A stretch of DNA of 7,415 bases from Tannerella sp. (GTDB lineage: Bacteria > Bacteroidota > Bacteroidia > Bacteroidales > Tannerellaceae). The notes beneath the pieces were generated by a model. It was given only the letters and a program-made list of their open reading frames with translations. It ran no database searches and was not told the DNA's origin. Within the stretch, counting starts at the first letter, position 1. Each line of letters starts with the position of its first letter. The translations under genes were made by a program, and so were the position numbers. Shown here one piece after another: positions 5,243 through 7,415 of the stretch. Location of the stretch: assembly GCA_031275525.1 (NCBI GenBank), contig JAISOP010000318.1, forward strand, positions 1 to 7,415, given 5' to 3'.

Positions 5243-7030
5243 ATGAGAACTTTTATTCCTTTTATTCAATGCCTGCTCTGCTGTTTCTGCCTGCTCTCGT
5301 GCCGAAACGGCGAACAGGCGGCCGTCCTCTTCGGGAAGCCCCTGCGGCCCCATCCGAGGCTTCTGTTTGTGGAGGAAGACAGGGAGCGGATTGATGCCCT
5401 GCTGAAAACCGATACCCTGCTGTCCGTCCTGCGCGGGGAGATGCTGGCGCAGGCTGAAGCACTGCTGCAGGCTCCGCTGCAGGCCTGGGGCGGGGATATG
5501 CTGACCGTGAGCCGCGTGCAGCTTCACCGCATGATCACGCTGTCGCTGGCCTGGCGGATGACGGGCGACCGGCGCTTTGCCGCCAGGGCGGAGGAGGAGC
5601 TGAATCATGTCTGCGATTTCCCCGACTGGAATCCGAAGCACTACCTGGACGCGGCCGAGATGACGGCCGCCGTGGCCATCGGGTATGACTGGCTCTACGG
5701 TTGCCTTTCGCCCGAAACGAGGGCGAAAGTCGTGTCGTCGATCCGGACGAAAGCGCTGGACCTGGTGGTGGAAGAATACCGCACGGGAGACAGGAACTCG
5801 TGGGCCAAACGCGAAAACAACTGGAATGTGGTGTGCAACACCGGCATGACGCTGGGGGCGCTGGCCGTGGCCGAGCTGTATCCCGACCTGTGCCGGCAGG
5901 TGGTGGAAAACGCCGTGAAATACGTCCCCAACTGCCTGAACCATTTTGCGCCCGACGGCGTGTGCTACGAAGGGCCTTCCTACTGGGCCTATACCAACCT
6001 CTACCTGTCGATGCTGCTGAAAGCGCTGGACGACAATTTCGACCGGGACTTCGGGCTGTCGGCCCTGCCGGGCGTGGAACAGACCGCGCTGTATCATGTC
6101 CGTGCGCTCAGCCCGTCCGGAAAGGTCTTCAACTTTGCCAATTCCGAAGGCCCCTCCCCCGACCCGGTGCCCGCCTATTTCTTTTTCAGCCGGAAATTCA
6201 ACCAGCCGGAAGTGGCGGCCTACTATCGCCGGCGCCTGTCGGAAGTGCGGCGGGCCAGTCCCCTCGCCATTGCCTGGTTCGACCCCGCCCCCTTTGACGG
6301 CGCCGCCGTGCCCCGGCTGCGCGTCTATCGCGGCGCCAATGACATCGCGGTCTTCAACGGCGACCGGAGCGTGGCGGGACACATCTACCTGGCCGCCAAA
6401 ACGGGCGACCCGGACATGGCGCATCAGCAACTGGACGTGGGGACGTTTATCGTTGAAACGGACAGCGTCCGGTGGATCGACGACCTGGGCGCCGACAACT
6501 ACAGCCTGCCGGGATTCTGGGAATACAAACCCGACGGGCGGCGATGGAACTATTTCCGCAATACGAACTTCAGCCACAACACGCTGGCCATCGACGGGAA
6601 AATACAGTATTCGGAAGGCACGGGCGAAATCGAGTCGTATGACGCTTCGGAACATCCCGAAGTGACGATGAACCTGAGCGGCGTGTACGAAGGACAGGCC
6701 GGGTCGGTTCGCCGCAGGTTCTTCATGCCCGACGACACGCGGATGGTGATCACCGACAGCGTCGAGCTGCTGCCGGCCTCCCGGCAGGTCTGCTGGTCGG
6801 TGATCACCGCCGCGGAGGTCGAGTGCAGGGGAAATACCGCCGTCCTGTCGAAAGACGGCAAGCATTTTTACCTGAAAATCCTCTCTCCCTCCGGCGCCTC
6901 ATTCGCAGCGGAAAAGGCAGGGACCTTCACGCCGGAAGAGAATCCGGTGGAAGGATACACGCTTGTCTCGACAACCGTCGGCGGCAAACGGGAACAGGTG
7001 ATCCGCATCGAAATGTCGGGAAGGAAGTAA
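5243..7030 (+). CDS. Heparinase II/III-family lipoprotein, probable polysaccharide lyase
   Basis: The 595-residue product has the two-part plan of heparinase II/III-type lyases: an N-terminal (alpha/alpha) toroid (about 35-340) and a C-terminal beta-sandwich domain (about 355-590). It starts with a lipoprotein signal ending in LLSC, with Cys20 as the lipidation site. The residues after it (RNGEQ) are only weakly acidic, so surface export is not clear. Landmarks are ENNWNVVCNTGMTLGALA (191-208), CYEGPSYWAY (241-250), MAHQQLDVGTF (392-402), RWIDDLGADNY (410-420) and FSHNTLAIDG (443-452). In heparinase II, catalysis uses histidines and a tyrosine in equivalent segments; Tyr242 or Tyr247, His394 and His445 are candidates here by motif only. 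It would cleave an acidic polysaccharide by beta-elimination, feeding the GH88/GH105 enzyme 7 bp upstream. Substrate and PL family number cannot be assigned. A strong terminator follows. Confidence 0.88.
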   Translation: MRTFIPFIQCLLCCFCLLSCRNGEQAAVLFGKPLRPHPRLLFVEEDRERIDALLKTDTLLSVLRGEMLAQAEALLQAPLQAWGGDMLTVSRVQLHRMITLSLAWRMTGDRRFAARAEEELNHVCDFPDWNPKHYLDAAEMTAAVAIGYDWLYGCLSPETRAKVVSSIRTKALDLVVEEYRTGDRNSWAKRENNWNVVCNTGMTLGALAVAELYPDLCRQVVENAVKYVPNCLNHFAPDGVCYEGPSYWAYTNLYLSMLLKALDDNFDRDFGLSALPGVEQTALYHVRALSPSGKVFNFANSEGPSPDPVPAYFFFSRKFNQPEVAAYYRRRLSEVRRASPLAIAWFDPAPFDGAAVPRLRVYRGANDIAVFNGDRSVAGHIYLAAKTGDPDMAHQQLDVGTFIVETDSVRWIDDLGADNYSLPGFWEYKPDGRRWNYFRNTNFSHNTLAIDGKIQYSEGTGEIESYDASEHPEVTMNLSGVYEGQAGSVRRRFFMPDDTRMVITDSVELLPASRQVCWSVITAAEVECRGNTAVLSKDGKHFYLKILSPSGASFAAEKAGTFTPEENPVEGYTLVSTTVGGKREQVIRIEMSGRK

Positions 7031-7074
7031 AGAGTTGTTCGGAAATAAACCATCGGTAGATTCAAGCAATTAAT

Positions 7075-7107
7075 GGGGCTGTCTCAAAAGGTCAGCCTCT
7101 TTTTTTT
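7075..7107 (+). terminator. Rho-independent terminator of the operon
   Basis: GGGGCTG (7075-7081) pairs with CAGCCTC (7093-7099), seven pairs including one G-U, around an 11-nt loop, followed at once by eight T residues (7100-7107). It lies 44 bp after the lyase stop codon and closes the operon. Confidence 0.85.
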
Positions 7108-7204
7108 CATTTCAGATTGACATCCAATTTGCCTTTTTGAAGCATCGCCATTCTTGCCGTTGTTCGATCAGCCGAAAAGCGACGTTCAGAGGCTGTCTCC
7201 AAAG
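7077..7204 (+). repeat. Two copies of GGCTGTCTCMAAAG, 114 bp apart
   Basis: GGCTGTCTCAAAAG (7077-7090) lies in the terminator and GGCTGTCTCCAAAG (7191-7204) lies downstream, differing at one base. The second copy sits in a perfect 7-bp hairpin, AGAGGCT (7188-7194) with AGCCTCT (7203-7209) and an 8-nt loop, but has no T-tract. The match suggests a duplicated or dispersed element rather than a second terminator. Confidence 0.6.
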
Positions 7205-7360
7205 CCTCTTGGCGTGCCGTTGCGGACTTGCCCCGCCGCAGCGCCGTTCCGGAAGCTTTCTTCCCCGACCTCCATTTGGAATAGGGTGTGGAGAATGAAG
7301 AGGGAGCCTCTCAAAACCTCCAACGCTACGCTCCGCTCCGCAGAGAAAGAAAAAGTGGTC
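7108..7360. other. Non-coding region downstream of the operon
   Basis: No convincing gene is present. Frames on the minus strand across 7112-7405 give low-complexity Arg- and Pro-rich peptides with no recognisable domain, and one runs through the terminal hairpin. The stretch contains the second GGCTGTCTC copy with its hairpin and then GGAGCCTCTCAAAACCTCC near 7310, a related-looking word. It reads like intergenic repeat DNA. Confidence 0.5.
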
Positions 7361-7415
7361 CGCGAATGCACGCGAATATCCGCGAATCATTTTATTCGCG
7401 TGCATTCGCGTGCAT
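7361..7415. repeat. Terminal 18-bp perfect hairpin built from 10-bp CGCGAAT repeats
   Basis: CGCGAATGCACGCGAATA (7361-7378) is exactly complementary to 7393-7410, with a 14-nt loop. The left side holds three direct units with a 10-bp step (CGCGAATGCA, CGCGAATATC, CGCGAATCAT at 7361, 7371 and 7381). The right side holds two inverted units with the same step. The window ends inside or just after the element, so its full extent is unknown. Confidence 0.85.

Noticed and set aside
5222..6865. 547-codon minus-strand frame antisense to the lyase gene
   Set aside because: High-GC shadow; the plus-strand product matches heparinase II/III motifs throughout.
7112..7405. 97-codon gene on the minus strand at the right end
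   Set aside because: It starts in the terminal hairpin, is Arg/Pro rich, has no domain, and spans repeat DNA.

Overview
The window looks like chromosomal DNA from a GC-rich member of the Bacteroidota, probably order Bacteroidales. Three observations support this: promoter-like TAnnTTTG elements, open reading frames that begin without Shine-Dalgarno sequences, and a lipoprotein heparinase II/III enzyme next to a GH88/GH105-type unsaturated-uronyl hydrolase, a pairing typical of glycan-degrading Bacteroidales. No genus can be assigned from the sequence alone.

Layout. On the minus strand at the left edge is the 5' part of prfB (peptide chain release factor 2), which carries a textbook +1 programmed frameshift site. 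Upstream of it, on the same strand and 49 bp away, is a complete SulP-family anion permease with a C-terminal STAS domain. Its likely start is 20 codons inside the longest possible reading frame, because a promoter-like element sits in those 20 codons. Positions 2223-3471 are a long, mostly AT-rich, divergent intergenic region with no convincing gene. It is full of structured repeats: degenerate 7-bp GGTTA-type repeats with a hairpin, a 126-bp element bounded by perfect 13-bp inverted repeats, and ten 14-15-bp palindromes spaced exactly 21 bp apart.

On the plus strand from 3472 to 7030 three genes sit 6 and 7 bp apart and probably form one operon: a conserved hypothetical protein with a fibronectin-type-III-like C-terminus, a secreted GH88/GH105-type glycoside hydrolase, and a lipoprotein heparinase II/III-type polysaccharide lyase. 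A strong intrinsic terminator follows at 7075-7107. The remaining right end is non-coding repeat-like DNA and finishes in an 18-bp perfect hairpin built from 10-bp units of CGCGAAT.

How the genes work together. The lyase would cleave a uronate-containing polysaccharide by beta-elimination, giving oligosaccharides with a 4,5-unsaturated uronyl end. The GH88/GH105 enzyme would remove that unsaturated sugar in the periplasm. No SusC/SusD pair, sulfatase, kinase or dedicated regulator is visible, so this is a minimal cassette rather than a full polysaccharide utilisation locus. The polysaccharide cannot be named from the sequence. prfB and the permease are housekeeping or transport genes with no evident link to the cassette. 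The most unusual feature is the helically phased palindrome array between the two divergent transcription units.
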